From JALNZF01 sp964447405 (lineage in GTDB: Bacteria > Nitrospirota > UBA9217), in contig CAYUSP010000004.1 in NCBI GenBank assembly GCA_964447405.1, positions 372,001-436,000 on the forward strand: a stretch of DNA of 64,000 nucleotides, read 5' to 3'. The notes beneath the pieces are model-generated. The model did no database searches. It saw nothing but the letters and a program-made list of their open reading frames with translations, and was not told where the DNA came from. The position numbers and the translations under genes are program-made. The number at the start of each line of letters is the position of its first letter. Positions within the stretch are counted from its first letter, which is position 1. Of the stretch, positions 53,483 through 61,846 are shown one piece after another.

Positions 53483-53642
53483 ATTGAAAGAACAACCAGC
53501 CATGACAGTTACCGCTGTCCTTGATATTATTGCCACCTGCCCGAAGTGCGGCGGCGAAGTGGGCCTGTGGTCTGAGGAGAACGAGACGTTGTGCGTGTTC
53601 TGCGATCATCCCGTATTCGACAGGGAGGGGACGGTCCATTGA
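53457..53642 (+). CDS. Small zinc-ribbon protein
   Basis: 61 aa from the ATG at 53457 (GGAGGA at 53445-53450), overlapping the preceding gene by 26 bases. Two CxxC pairs (CPKC, CVFC) separated by GGEVGLWSEENETL form a zinc ribbon or rubredoxin-like knuckle. The stretch WSEENETxC is close to WSDEPETAC in the 60693 protein, so the two are distant paralogues. Function unknown. Confidence 0.7.
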   Translation: MKENPSKHKLKEQPAMTVTAVLDIIATCPKCGGEVGLWSEENETLCVFCDHPVFDREGTVH

Positions 53643-53703
53643 TCCTGTCTGACGACAGTCCCTGGCCTGGATCATTGTAAAATCTATCCTGAAAGGAGCT
53701 GGT

Positions 53704-54153
53704 ATGAAAAAAGCATTGATCGTCTATTTTAGTCTCGCGGGAAACACCAGAAAGATGGCTGAGGATCTAGCCGAAGGAGTGAGGTTCAGCGGTACTGGGG
53801 TCGAGGTAAAACCCCTTTCTGACATCAAGAGCGAAAAGGATTTGCAGGGCTACGACGGCTATCTCTTCGGCTGCCCAACCTATCACAAGGACATAACCGA
53901 GAATTTCAAGACCTTTCTTTTCACCGCAAAAAAAGCCGGTCTTGAGGGAAAGCTGGGCGGTTCGTTCGGTTCGCATACGCATAGCGGTGAATCACCAGGC
54001 ATCATCTTCGACACCATGGAAAATGTGTTCGCCATGAAAATGACCGACCTTGGCGCCTTAACCTTGAAAGAACGCGTTGTACAGTCCGATGAGGGAATGA
54101 GGGCCTGCCAGGCATACGGCCGCGATTTCGGAAAACGTCTCTCTGCTTCCTGA
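53704..54153 (+). CDS. Flavodoxin
   Basis: 149 aa, flavodoxin size. The phosphate loop is YFSLAGNTRKMAEDLAEG and the FMN-loop region has GCPTYHKDI and SFGSHTHSGESPG. GAAAGGAG lies before the ATG. It resembles the flavodoxin domain of flavodiiron proteins but lacks the diiron part. It would pass electrons to the rubredoxin or rubrerythrin of this cluster. It is 61 bp after the small zinc-ribbon gene. Confidence 0.9.
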   Translation: MKKALIVYFSLAGNTRKMAEDLAEGVRFSGTGVEVKPLSDIKSEKDLQGYDGYLFGCPTYHKDITENFKTFLFTAKKAGLEGKLGGSFGSHTHSGESPGIIFDTMENVFAMKMTDLGALTLKERVVQSDEGMRACQAYGRDFGKRLSAS

Positions 54154-54194
54154 TCAGGCAGTGGAGAAGGCAATTGATTGGGAGATTGTTTGCA

Positions 54195-54674
54195 ATGGAT
54201 GCAGTTATCGAAAAAATACCCGGCGGCTTCAGCGTTGACGGGCTGGAGCTAAAGAACGGCAAATGCGGCTGCACTGCGGTGCTTCCCTGCTGTTATAGCT
54301 GGTCCAAGGTAAAAAGGACCGGCAATTCCTTCCTGTTCACCGCAAAGCTCTCAGGCCCTGACTCTACGGATATCTTCTTCTGGAGCTATATCGTCAAAAA
54401 AGACAGCGCGATCGTTGAGGTCAGGGTGGAGGATGCGCGCGATAAAAAGATCTTCTCCGGATACTATCCGCCCCCTCTTGAGGATTGGACGTCCAGGGGA
54501 TGGGAGGTCATAAATAAGGAAGGTGCGCGCGAGGACTTCAGTGTATGGCGATGTTCCGCATGCAGATGGCTTTACAAGGAAGTTGAACAAACAGTCAAGT
54601 TTACGGAGCTTCCTGAGACCTGGAAATGCCCGGTCTGCAATGTCGGCAAGGAATCTATGGAGAAAGTGGGATAG
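54195..54674 (+). CDS. Unknown domain fused to a C-terminal rubredoxin
   Basis: 159 aa from the ATG at 54195. Residues about 1-105 form an unrecognised domain with a Cys cluster (GKCGCTAVLPCCYSW). Residues about 113-153 are rubredoxin-like: WRCSACRWLYKEVEQTVKFTELPETWKCPVC, with the two CxxC pairs for one iron. It lies between the flavodoxin and superoxide dismutase genes, so it is probably an electron carrier or a peroxide-reducing enzyme of the PerR group. Rubredoxin fusions are common there, but this partner domain is new to me. Confidence 0.75.
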   Translation: MDAVIEKIPGGFSVDGLELKNGKCGCTAVLPCCYSWSKVKRTGNSFLFTAKLSGPDSTDIFFWSYIVKKDSAIVEVRVEDARDKKIFSGYYPPPLEDWTSRGWEVINKEGAREDFSVWRCSACRWLYKEVEQTVKFTELPETWKCPVCNVGKESMEKVG

Positions 54675-54770
54675 GAACGCAATACCCGGCTCCACTTGTG
54701 CTCGTCCCCTTTTTCTCTGGTATACTATCCCTATCGGTTTTCAATGTTAAATTACATGGAGGTGGCAAAC

Positions 54771-55349
54771 ATGCCATACGCTGCAAAAGACTATGCCAAA
54801 CTTATCGGAATGGCCGGCTTCAGTGAAACACTGCTCAAGAACCATGTTACGCTGTACCAGGGATATGTCACGAATACAAACAAAGTACTTGATACTCTTG
54901 ACCAGCTCACCAAGGATGGTAAAACCGCTGCTCCCGAATTCGCGGAACTTAAGAGAAGACTGGGCTGGGAGTTCAATGGCATGCGGCTCCATGAATACTA
55001 TTTCGAGAACCTGGGAGGCTCCGGCAGCCTCAATAAAGATGGCAAACTCGGCAAGAAGCTTTCCGCAGCCTTCGGAAGCTACGAGGCATGGGAAAAAGAT
55101 TTCAAGGCCACGGGCACCATGCGCGGAATCGGCTGGGTCGCCCTGTACCTCGACACACAGTCCGGAAGGCTCATCAACTTCTGGGTAAACGAACACGACG
55201 TTTCCCACCCGGCGGGCTGCACACCCCTCCTGATCATGGACGTGTTCGAACATGCATTCATGATCGATTATGGGCTGAAGCGTGTGGATTACATAGAAGC
55301 ATTCTTCAAGAACATTGACTGGGCGGCGGTAGAAGCCCGTCTGCCATAA
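54771..55349 (+). CDS. sodB: Fe/Mn-type superoxide dismutase
   Basis: 192 aa from the ATG at 54771, with TGGAGGTGG upstream. The metal ligands can be seen: His in LLKNHVTLYQGY, His in LHEYYFENLG, Asp in IMDVFEH and His in DVFEHAFMIDY. It converts superoxide to peroxide and oxygen; whether it uses Fe or Mn cannot be told here. There is no signal peptide, so it is cytoplasmic. The stretch between this gene and rbr contains a GC-rich hairpin without a T-run. Confidence 0.95.
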   Translation: MPYAAKDYAKLIGMAGFSETLLKNHVTLYQGYVTNTNKVLDTLDQLTKDGKTAAPEFAELKRRLGWEFNGMRLHEYYFENLGGSGSLNKDGKLGKKLSAAFGSYEAWEKDFKATGTMRGIGWVALYLDTQSGRLINFWVNEHDVSHPAGCTPLLIMDVFEHAFMIDYGLKRVDYIEAFFKNIDWAAVEARLP

Positions 55350-55482
55350 ACATACTGCATTTTCTCCCCCTGGGCGGGGGTGCAGACAGCAAGCACCTCC
55401 GCCGTTTTCCCTTCGCAGTCAAGTGAGCGCTGAACAGAACCTTTAACTATACTACGAGATAATCGAAAGGAGACTATTAACA

Positions 55483-55977
55483 ATGTCAAAGACAGAAAAG
55501 AATCTGCAGGATTCCTTTGCAGGAGAATCCCAGGCGAACAGAAAGTACCTTGCCTTTGCGAAGAAGGCGGAGGCCGAAGGCTTCAAACAGGCGGCAAAGC
55601 TGTTCCGGGCAGCGGCTGCAGCGGAGACGATCCATGCGCATAATCACCTGAGGGAACTGGGTGTCGTGAAATCAACAAAGGAAAATCTCATGGCTGCCAT
55701 CAGCGGCGAATCCTATGAGTTCCAGAACATGTATCCGAAAATGATCGCTGATGCCCAGGCTGAGGGCAATAAGGGCGCTTTGCAGAGCTTCAACTACGCT
55801 AACGAGGTGGAGAAGATCCACGCTGCGCTGTACCAAAAAGCGCTCGACAGCCTTGGCAGGAATATCGAAACCGACTATTATGTCTGCCAGGTCTGCGGCT
55901 ACACGGCCGAGGGCGAAGCGCCTGATGAGTGTCCGGTCTGTAAATCCAAGAAACCTGCCTTCAAAAAAGCGGAGTAG
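55483..55977 (+). CDS. rbr: Rubrerythrin
   Basis: 164 aa. The ferritin-like diiron domain is complete (SFAGESQANRKYLAFAKKAE, AAAAETIHAHNHL, SGESYEFQNMYPKM, NEVEKIHAALYQKAL) and a C-terminal rubredoxin domain has CQVCGY and CPVCKSKKPAF. It reduces hydrogen peroxide with electrons from rubredoxin or flavodoxin. AAAGGAG precedes the ATG, and a TATACT lies at 55448-55453. The iron-sulfur flavoprotein gene starts 3 bp after the stop. Confidence 0.97.
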   Translation: MSKTEKNLQDSFAGESQANRKYLAFAKKAEAEGFKQAAKLFRAAAAAETIHAHNHLRELGVVKSTKENLMAAISGESYEFQNMYPKMIADAQAEGNKGALQSFNYANEVEKIHAALYQKALDSLGRNIETDYYVCQVCGYTAEGEAPDECPVCKSKKPAFKKAE

Positions 55978-55980
55978 GAT

Positions 55981-56550
55981 GTGAAGGTCATCGCGTTCAA
56001 CGGCAGCCCTCGCGCCCACGGCAATACCGAGGTTCTACTCAATGAGGCGCTCAAACCTGTCCGCGAGGCCGGCCACGATCTCACGGTTTTCAAGCTCAAC
56101 ACGCTGCATATCAGGCCTTGCCAGGACTGTGGCGGCTGCGTCAAGACCGGGGTATGCATACAGCAGGACGAGATGACCGGGATCTATCAGGCGATCAGGG
56201 AGGCTGAACGGATAATCGTTGCCTCCCCTATCTTTTTCTACAGCCTGAGCGCCCAGACCAAGGCAATGGTCGACCGATGTCAGGCCTTTTGGTGCGAAAA
56301 GTATCTGCTGAAACAGGTCATCCCTGCCGGCCCCCTGGGAAGAAAAGGCCTGCTTCTGCTTGTCGGAGGCATGAAGAAAGAGGACGGCAAACACACGGCT
56401 GATGCAACAGCAAAGGGCTTTTTCAGGACCTGCAGCGTGCCCGAACACGAGATACTCTTCTTCGGCGGTGTTGATGCGAAAGGGGATATTGAGAAGCATG
56501 CCACGGCGCTGAAGGATGCTTACGAAGCGGGGATGAGGCTTTTGAAATAA
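55981..56550 (+). CDS. Iron-sulfur flavoprotein/FMN reductase-type protein
   Basis: 189 aa from a GTG at 55981 (GGAGTAGGAT upstream). The flavodoxin-like fold has KVIAFNGSPRAHGNTEVLL and a Cys cluster CQDCGGCVKTGVC, as in iron-sulfur flavoproteins. It would bind FMN and probably a 4Fe-4S cluster and reduce oxygen or a partner in the PerR cluster. It is translationally coupled with rubrerythrin. It is the last gene before the terminator at 56549. Confidence 0.9.
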   Translation: MKVIAFNGSPRAHGNTEVLLNEALKPVREAGHDLTVFKLNTLHIRPCQDCGGCVKTGVCIQQDEMTGIYQAIREAERIIVASPIFFYSLSAQTKAMVDRCQAFWCEKYLLKQVIPAGPLGRKGLLLLVGGMKKEDGKHTADATAKGFFRTCSVPEHEILFFGGVDAKGDIEKHATALKDAYEAGMRLLK

Positions 56551-56579
56551 AAAAGGGCCGGCATGTGATGAACATGCCG
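56549..56579 (-). terminator. Terminator after glnB
   Basis: On the minus strand an 8-bp stem (CGGCATGT, 56572-56579, with ACATGCCG, 56559-56566) is followed by GGCCC and a T-run made from the AAATAAAAAAG at 56545-56555. It ends the OMP-amtB-glnB operon. On the plus strand it has no T-run, so the FMN-reductase gene is not clearly terminated by it. Confidence 0.8.
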
Positions 56580-56605
56580 ACCCAGGGAGGATGAACGACG
56601 ATCGA

Positions 56606-56944
56606 TCAGATCGCCGGTTCTCCATGTTCTCCGGTCCTGATCCTGACGATATCTTCGATGGCCGTAATAAATATTTTCCCATCGCCGATCTTTCCGGTCT
56701 TTGCTTTTTCCATGATGGTTGTTACTACCTGTTGAACCATGCTGTCAGCGACCACGACATCGATCTTCACTTTCGGAATGAACGATATGTCGTATTCCGC
56801 TCCCCGGTATAACTCCACATGCCCCTTCTGCCTGCCGAATCCCTTTACCTCGGTTACCGTCATGCCCTGGATGCCGATCGCATTCAACGCATCCTTAACC
56901 TCATCTAGTTTGAAGGGCTTGATGATCGCCTCTATCTTTTTCAT
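56606..56944 (-). CDS. glnB: Canonical PII signal protein
   Basis: 112 aa with all PII features: T-loop VELYRGAEYDISFIPK with Tyr51, the ATP loop GKIGDGKIF and C-terminal VRIRTGE. It is uridylylated at Tyr51 in relatives and senses 2-oxoglutarate and ATP/ADP. It is last in the OMP-amtB-glnB operon, 67 bp after amtB, the reverse order of the other PII-amtB operon. It would block the Amt of its own operon in nitrogen excess and modulate NtrB. Confidence 0.96.
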   Translation of the reverse strand: MKKIEAIIKPFKLDEVKDALNAIGIQGMTVTEVKGFGRQKGHVELYRGAEYDISFIPKVKIDVVVADSMVQQVVTTIMEKAKTGKIGDGKIFITAIEDIVRIRTGEHGEPAI

Positions 56945-57011
56945 AATATCCTCCTGATGTATTGATTCCGACGCTCCTTGCTCCTAACTCCGGGCTCACC
57001 ACTCCAGACTA

Positions 57012-58352
57012 CTACGAGTTATACGCCCGCTCCCCGTGCTGACTCTCGTCAAGGCCGACAAGCTCTTCCTCCGAATCAACACGCAGGCCGACCAGCACCT
57101 TGATAATGAAGAAAATGACTGCCGTTGCGACCGCACTGTAGACTACCGTTGCACCGACCGCCTCGATCTGGATCCAGAGCTGTTTCGGATTGCCGTACAG
57201 GAGTCCCTTGCCCGCTTCATTGATTGACGGGTCAGCGAACACACCGGTCAGGATCGCTCCGATGGTCCCACCGATGCCGTGGATGCCAAATGCATCGAGG
57301 GTATCGTCATAGCCGAGCTTGGGCTTCAGTATCGCGACCGCATAGAAGGGTATGATGCCCGCTGCGAGCCCGATTATCATGGCTCCGCTGATGTTCACGA
57401 ATCCGGCTGCCGGAGTTATGGCGACCAGGCCGCCCACTGCGCCTGAAGCAAGCCCCAGCACCGTGGGTTTGCCCGAGTGCATCCACTCTACGAACATCCA
57501 GGCAATTGCTGCCACCGCGGCCGCGGTATTGGTATTGATGAACGCCGCTCCTGCCAGCCCATTCGCCGCGAGCGCTGAGCCCGCGTTGAATCCGAACCAC
57601 CCGAACCACAGGAGCCCCGCTCCGGTAATCACGAGCGTGAGATTGCCCGGCATGATCGCTTTCGCATGCCGTTTTCCGAGTATCAGGGCGCCCACCAGCG
57701 CCGCGACGCCCGCATTAACATGTACGACCGTCCCTCCGGCGAAATCAAGCGCGCCAAGCTTTGCCAGGAAGCCTCCACCCCAGACCCAATGCGCCACGGG
57801 GATATAGACCAGCGTCATCCAGAGCACGGAGAACAGGACCCAGGCAGAGAACTTCATGCGTTCGATGTACGCGCCGCTCGCCAGGGCCACGGTGATGGCC
57901 GCGAACGTAAGCTGGTACATGATAAAGATGTACTCGGGTATCGTCTTTGCCAGGTCCGAGATGCTGTTCGAACCTATCCCCTTCAGGAAGACCTTAGAAG
58001 CGTCGCCGACGAAACTGCCGTCTCCGACGAAGGTAAATGAATACCCGTACATGACCCAGAGCACACTCGCAATGCAGAAGGTGACAAAGGTCATGGCCAT
58101 GGTGTTCAACGCGTCCTTGGTCTTGGCCAATCCGCCATAGAAGAGAGCAAGTCCAGGTATGGACATGAGCATGACCAGGGCCGTTGCCACGATCATCCAG
58201 GCCGTGTCACCAGTATCAATCTTCGGTGCAGGTGCCGGAACCGCAGCGGGTACGGCTGCCGCTGCAGCGGGTACTGATGCTTCCTCGGCGATTGCAAAAC
58301 CGCTCACGGCGAGCATCGCCGCTATGATGCAGAACAGAATGAGCTTTTTCAT
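57012..58352 (-). CDS. amtB: Ammonium transporter AmtB
   Basis: 446 aa. A signal segment with an AAAVPAAVPAPAP stretch is followed by eleven helices. The pore His residues are in HVNAGVAALVGALI and DAFGIHGIGGTIGAI. It moves ammonium. It is 55 bp after the outer-membrane protein gene and 67 bp before glnB. Its likely PII partner is the downstream glnB. Confidence 0.95.
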   Translation of the reverse strand: MKKLILFCIIAAMLAVSGFAIAEEASVPAAAAAVPAAVPAPAPKIDTGDTAWMIVATALVMLMSIPGLALFYGGLAKTKDALNTMAMTFVTFCIASVLWVMYGYSFTFVGDGSFVGDASKVFLKGIGSNSISDLAKTIPEYIFIMYQLTFAAITVALASGAYIERMKFSAWVLFSVLWMTLVYIPVAHWVWGGGFLAKLGALDFAGGTVVHVNAGVAALVGALILGKRHAKAIMPGNLTLVITGAGLLWFGWFGFNAGSALAANGLAGAAFINTNTAAAVAAIAWMFVEWMHSGKPTVLGLASGAVGGLVAITPAAGFVNISGAMIIGLAAGIIPFYAVAILKPKLGYDDTLDAFGIHGIGGTIGAILTGVFADPSINEAGKGLLYGNPKQLWIQIEAVGATVVYSAVATAVIFFIIKVLVGLRVDSEEELVGLDESQHGERAYNS

Positions 58353-58407
58353 GATAAACCTCCCGTAAAGTGAATGGCGTCGCTACTACTCTTGTGTAAT
58401 CTATTTA

Positions 58408-59142
58408 TTACAGGTCGATGTCGATCTGGAACGTCGCGGTCGGCTTTAAGGCGTCTTTATTCGTAAAAATGTCATAGCCCACGATGACGCCCACGTTCGG
58501 CGCGAACTTCCAGGCAATTCCAAGGCTCGTTGCGCCGTAGCCGTTCTCTGCGCCCTGGTAATCCACGGCAACCCAGAGCTTGTCCGAGATCTCGCTGATG
58601 GTGCGGTCCCAGGAAGCCAGAACTCCGGTTGCGTCCTTTTCACCGTTCTTGTTCAACAAGAGCTTGTCATTGCCTGCGTAGTAACCCACCGAGAAGCGGC
58701 CTGCGGCGCCGAATGTCTTTGCGACCACGCCATAGATCAGATTAAAATCAGTCAGGTCCTTCTTGGTACCGAAATCGTAGCCGCCTACAGCAATGGCGGG
58801 AGAGCCCTTGAACAGCGAATCCTCGGGAGTTCCGATCTTGGCATTGTAGTAGAGCGGATTGGAATCATAGGGCTCTAGGCTGATTGTACGCTGGTCAATG
58901 CCGATCTCCGCCTGTATCTTTTCAAAAGGAAGTACGCCGACCGTGATCCCGTTATTGACCACCGTTGTCTCCCGGGTTCCCGCATCAGTCTTCTTTACCT
59001 TGATATACTGATCAAAACCAAAATGCCATTTATTGAACGGCTGAATATCCGTTGACGGTATCCAGATCTGTGTTGACGGTGTTGCATATGCCGCAGTACC
59101 CGCCAGCAGCATCAGCCCCAGGATCAATGCTATCTTTTTCAT
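58408..59142 (-). CDS. Outer-membrane protein of the amtB operon
   Basis: 244 aa from the ATG at 59142, with GGGAGGA eight nt upstream. A signal peptide (cleavage after AAYA) is followed by alternating strands (SVGYYAGNDKLLL, TSLGIAWKF, VIVGYDIF, ending FQIDIDL), fitting a small beta-barrel. It is the first gene behind the sigma54 promoter at 59265, so it is switched on with ammonium uptake. It may be a porin for small nitrogen compounds; this is a context inference only. Confidence 0.7.
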   Translation of the reverse strand: MKKIALILGLMLLAGTAAYATPSTQIWIPSTDIQPFNKWHFGFDQYIKVKKTDAGTRETTVVNNGITVGVLPFEKIQAEIGIDQRTISLEPYDSNPLYYNAKIGTPEDSLFKGSPAIAVGGYDFGTKKDLTDFNLIYGVVAKTFGAAGRFSVGYYAGNDKLLLNKNGEKDATGVLASWDRTISEISDKLWVAVDYQGAENGYGATSLGIAWKFAPNVGVIVGYDIFTNKDALKPTATFQIDIDL

Positions 59143-59264
59143 TGTGAAGTCCTCCCATGTCACATTCATAGATTCTGCTCGCATGGAGCAGGTGCAGCAG
59201 TTTGTGTGAAAGCCTCCGGAGCCTTCGATCGTTGTCTCTCAACAACTTCACTGACATGATACTT

Positions 59265-59280
59265 TGCAAGGCATATGCCA
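59265..59280 (-). promoter_or_regulatory. Sigma54 promoter for the OMP-amtB-glnB operon
   Basis: On the minus strand TGGCAT (59275-59280), ATGCC and TTGCA (59265-59269) have the same -24/-12 form as the 52319 promoter. Transcription would start near 59254, 112 bases upstream of the ATG at 59142. Confidence 0.82.
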
Positions 59281-59498
59281 CAAGGAAATTGTCAGAGTCC
59301 TGTTGCAAACTCATTGATATGTATGTTCATTTGGCTTTGGCTGTTGCATCAGCGCCTTGCGAACCAGGCGTAGGGATTATGCATGTGGTGAAATGTTGGT
59401 CAGATCAATGAGAATAGTGAACGGTCATTCACCAGTGGGAATGTTGAAGTTATCGGCAGCTCGAACATGAGAACTCATTTCAAAGGGTTTTTCCGTCC

Positions 59499-59527
59499 TT
59501 GACAACAGGACCGCATGCCGTTATCCT
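59499..59527 (+). promoter_or_regulatory. Sigma70 promoter for the 59589 outer-membrane barrel
   Basis: TTGACA (59499-59504), a 17-nt spacer and TATCCT (59522-59527) precede the ATG at 59589 by about 62 bases. The -10 match is 4 of 6. Confidence 0.5.
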
Positions 59528-59588
59528 TTTTCACATTGCCCCAGCGAACGAAAATGGCATGCATCTCTCGCATCAGGAATGAGGCATC

Positions 59589-60629
59589 ATGAATATCAGA
59601 ACAGTTATTGCGCTCGTCTTTTTTCTCAGTGCGCTGCCCATGATCTCCGCTCATGCGGGCTACCGCAACGACCATACCGGCAATGGTGACGACATCACGA
59701 CCGCCATCGGACTGCAGGGTTGGTATTCCCAGGCAAAAGCACAGTGGCAGATCTCCTTTCCCTATACCACTAGCTACGTGAATGCGGGCACTCCCGCGGG
59801 AACGACCGGGAAGATAGAATCACGACTGGATTACAGAAAGATCGACAGCCCGATATTCATCATGTCAGGAGGGGCGAATGTCACCTCGCATATTTCGTTC
59901 GACATGGTTTACGGCTTCGGATCGATCTCTGGAGGAAGGGGCACGGACACCGACCGTTTTATACCAGCTTCGGGCGGCGGGCTGGAGTTTTCACGATCGC
60001 TGAACACGCTGGACGGGGAAGTAACCTTGTGGGGAATCAATTTTTATCTCAACGGCAACTGGCTTGGAACCCCACGAGCCACTCCCTGGGGCATCGTCCT
60101 CGGATTTCAGCATTACGAGGACAACCTTCGGATGCGAAGCGGCCTTCAAACCGTGGCAGTAACACCGTTTGACGGCATTAATCTTCCGCCAGCAGGCACT
60201 GCCTTCACGTCGCTCAACTCGTCGTATGATTTTTCCTGGGACATGCTCAAAGCCGGGGTGCTGCTCCACGAGGACCTGGCAAAGGAATGGTCGTATGCCG
60301 CATCCCTGTCTGCCTATCCCTTCGTACACTATCGCGGCGAAGGATTCTGGAACCTCCGGGCCGGAACAAGCGCGAGCGACTTTCGGATGCAATCACCGAA
60401 CTTTGTGCACGAATCATCGTCAGGGTATGGTTATGAGGCTTCTCTGGAACTGGCATATGCCTTGTCGGAGAATACGAGTCTGCGGGCAGGGTACCGAACA
60501 TTGTATCTCTATGCGGCAAATGGCACCGATACCACATACTTTGCCGACGGTGCGGCGTTTACATCAAAGCTGGATTGGGTAACGGTTACCCGGCAGGGAG
60601 GGTTTGCGGAAGTGTTGTACAGATTTTAG
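59589..60629 (+). CDS. Outer-membrane beta-barrel protein
   Basis: 346 aa. A signal peptide (cleavage after SAHA) is followed by many amphipathic strands with alternating pattern and the C-terminal aromatic (FAEVLYRF) needed for outer-membrane insertion. The sequence (RLDYRKIDSPIFIMSGGANVT, FDMVYGFGSISGG) has an omptin-like or generic barrel look. No active site is recognised. It is alone on the plus strand, opposite the ammonium operon. Confidence 0.75.
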   Translation: MNIRTVIALVFFLSALPMISAHAGYRNDHTGNGDDITTAIGLQGWYSQAKAQWQISFPYTTSYVNAGTPAGTTGKIESRLDYRKIDSPIFIMSGGANVTSHISFDMVYGFGSISGGRGTDTDRFIPASGGGLEFSRSLNTLDGEVTLWGINFYLNGNWLGTPRATPWGIVLGFQHYEDNLRMRSGLQTVAVTPFDGINLPPAGTAFTSLNSSYDFSWDMLKAGVLLHEDLAKEWSYAASLSAYPFVHYRGEGFWNLRAGTSASDFRMQSPNFVHESSSGYGYEASLELAYALSENTSLRAGYRTLYLYAANGTDTTYFADGAAFTSKLDWVTVTRQGGFAEVLYRF

Positions 60630-60692
60630 CCGCTCATGAGAACATGCAAATCGTCTGAACGTGGCACTTGCTTCGTGAGGAACGTGGATAGT

Positions 60693-60935
60693 TCAGTGTT
60701 TTGCGGCCTTGAGAAGCTTTTCCAGTTTATCGGCGCCCACGCACTCCCTGGCATATGCGCACCATTCGATGCAGGACGTGCCGATCGGCCGGGAATTCAA
60801 ATGCCCGCACTTCTGGCAAGCGGTCTCCGGTTCATCCGACCAGATCTCGATCTTCTCGCCGCACTTCTGACACCGGATATCCTCCGGTTTGGGTGAACGT
60901 ATCTCAATGCTTCCTGGGCATCCTTCTTTAAACAT
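60693..60935 (-). CDS. Small zinc-ribbon protein
   Basis: 80 aa. Two CxxC pairs (CQKCGEKIEIWSDEPETACQKCG) make a zinc ribbon, followed by SCIEWCAYARECVGADKLEKLL with three more Cys. The WSDEPETAC stretch resembles WSEENETLC in the 53457 protein. It lies downstream of the lipoprotein gene on the same strand. Function unknown. Confidence 0.75.
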   Translation of the reverse strand: MFKEGCPGSIEIRSPKPEDIRCQKCGEKIEIWSDEPETACQKCGHLNSRPIGTSCIEWCAYARECVGADKLEKLLKAAKH

Positions 60936-60989
60936 GATTGCATTCTACACCCGATGGGGATTGCCTGCTATGATGCAAATCATACGGCT

Positions 60990-61796
60990 TCAGCCCTGGG
61001 TGGTCTCCTTGACCGCGTCAATTATTTCAAACTTGAAGTTATACGGGATGATCTGCCTGTTCACTTCGATCGGGATGAACAGGTTCACTGTTTTCCCCTT
61101 CAGTCCGACAGCGGCCTCACTATCGAGCGGGAGCAGCGATTGTATCTCATAAGTCTTTTTCTGCTGTGAAAAAACCACTTTCTTGACCGGGATCACGACA
61201 GTCTGCAGGCCTTGCCCCGCGAGTACGAACTGGTTGGGAATGGGATTGTTCCGGTCCTGGTAGCGAATCCCTGAATGCATAATACGATGGGACTGTTTAT
61301 TTGTATCGAGATATTCCGCGCGGTCCCAGAGTATCTTGAGATCATGGGAGCTCATATTTTCCAGCCGCAGCTGGAAGCCCTGATCTCCAATGATCCACGA
61401 TACGGAGATGACCTTGTCCTGGTATCGAAGGTCCGGCGATGCTTCAGGGGTGATCATCCGGTAGGATAACCGGTAGCGGACGATATCCCGCAGGATCTTC
61501 ACCAGTTTGATGTTCAGGGTGCTGCCATCGCCAATGTCCTTGAGCGCGAAGGACCGGGGTGTATAGTCCTCCCGGGACACCTCGAGCACTGCTTTGGCCT
61601 CGAGCGCGGGGTCCGTGGGTACTTCAACGCTGACTTTTGCCGGCGAAGTGTATTTCTGCTCCCGCAGTTCAGTGCCTGATACGACCCTGATTACCGCATC
61701 CGGTGGTTCAGCGAATACCTTGAAGTTCTTGGCTACTACCCCGGAGCAGCCCGTTGACAGCAACACCACTGACGCCAAGATCATTATCTTTTTCAT
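60990..61796 (-). CDS. Lipoprotein of unknown function
   Basis: 268 aa from the ATG at 61796 with GGGAGGA upstream. The lipobox is LLSTGC. The mature protein seems to hold a PEGA-like region near the start (FAEPPDAVIRVVSG and PAKVSVEVPTDP) and then strand-rich sequence with no catalytic motif. It is 50 bp after the ChaN-like fusion gene and 54 bp before the zinc-ribbon gene, so the three form a unit. The role is unknown. Confidence 0.7.
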   Translation of the reverse strand: MKKIMILASVVLLSTGCSGVVAKNFKVFAEPPDAVIRVVSGTELREQKYTSPAKVSVEVPTDPALEAKAVLEVSREDYTPRSFALKDIGDGSTLNIKLVKILRDIVRYRLSYRMITPEASPDLRYQDKVISVSWIIGDQGFQLRLENMSSHDLKILWDRAEYLDTNKQSHRIMHSGIRYQDRNNPIPNQFVLAGQGLQTVVIPVKKVVFSQQKKTYEIQSLLPLDSEAAVGLKGKTVNLFIPIEVNRQIIPYNFKFEIIDAVKETTQG

Positions 61797-61846
61797 TCGA
61801 TCCTCCCTTGCTCGCAAAGATTTACAGGATTACGAAGTGGACAGAT

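Noticed and set aside
54696..54726. TTGTGC and TATACT before the superoxide dismutase gene as a promoter.
   Set aside because: The spacer is 19 nt and the -35 match is weak, so it is not listed as a feature.
55366..55380. CCCCC-TGGGC-GGGGG hairpin after superoxide dismutase.
   Set aside because: It lacks a T-run on either strand, so I did not call it a terminator.
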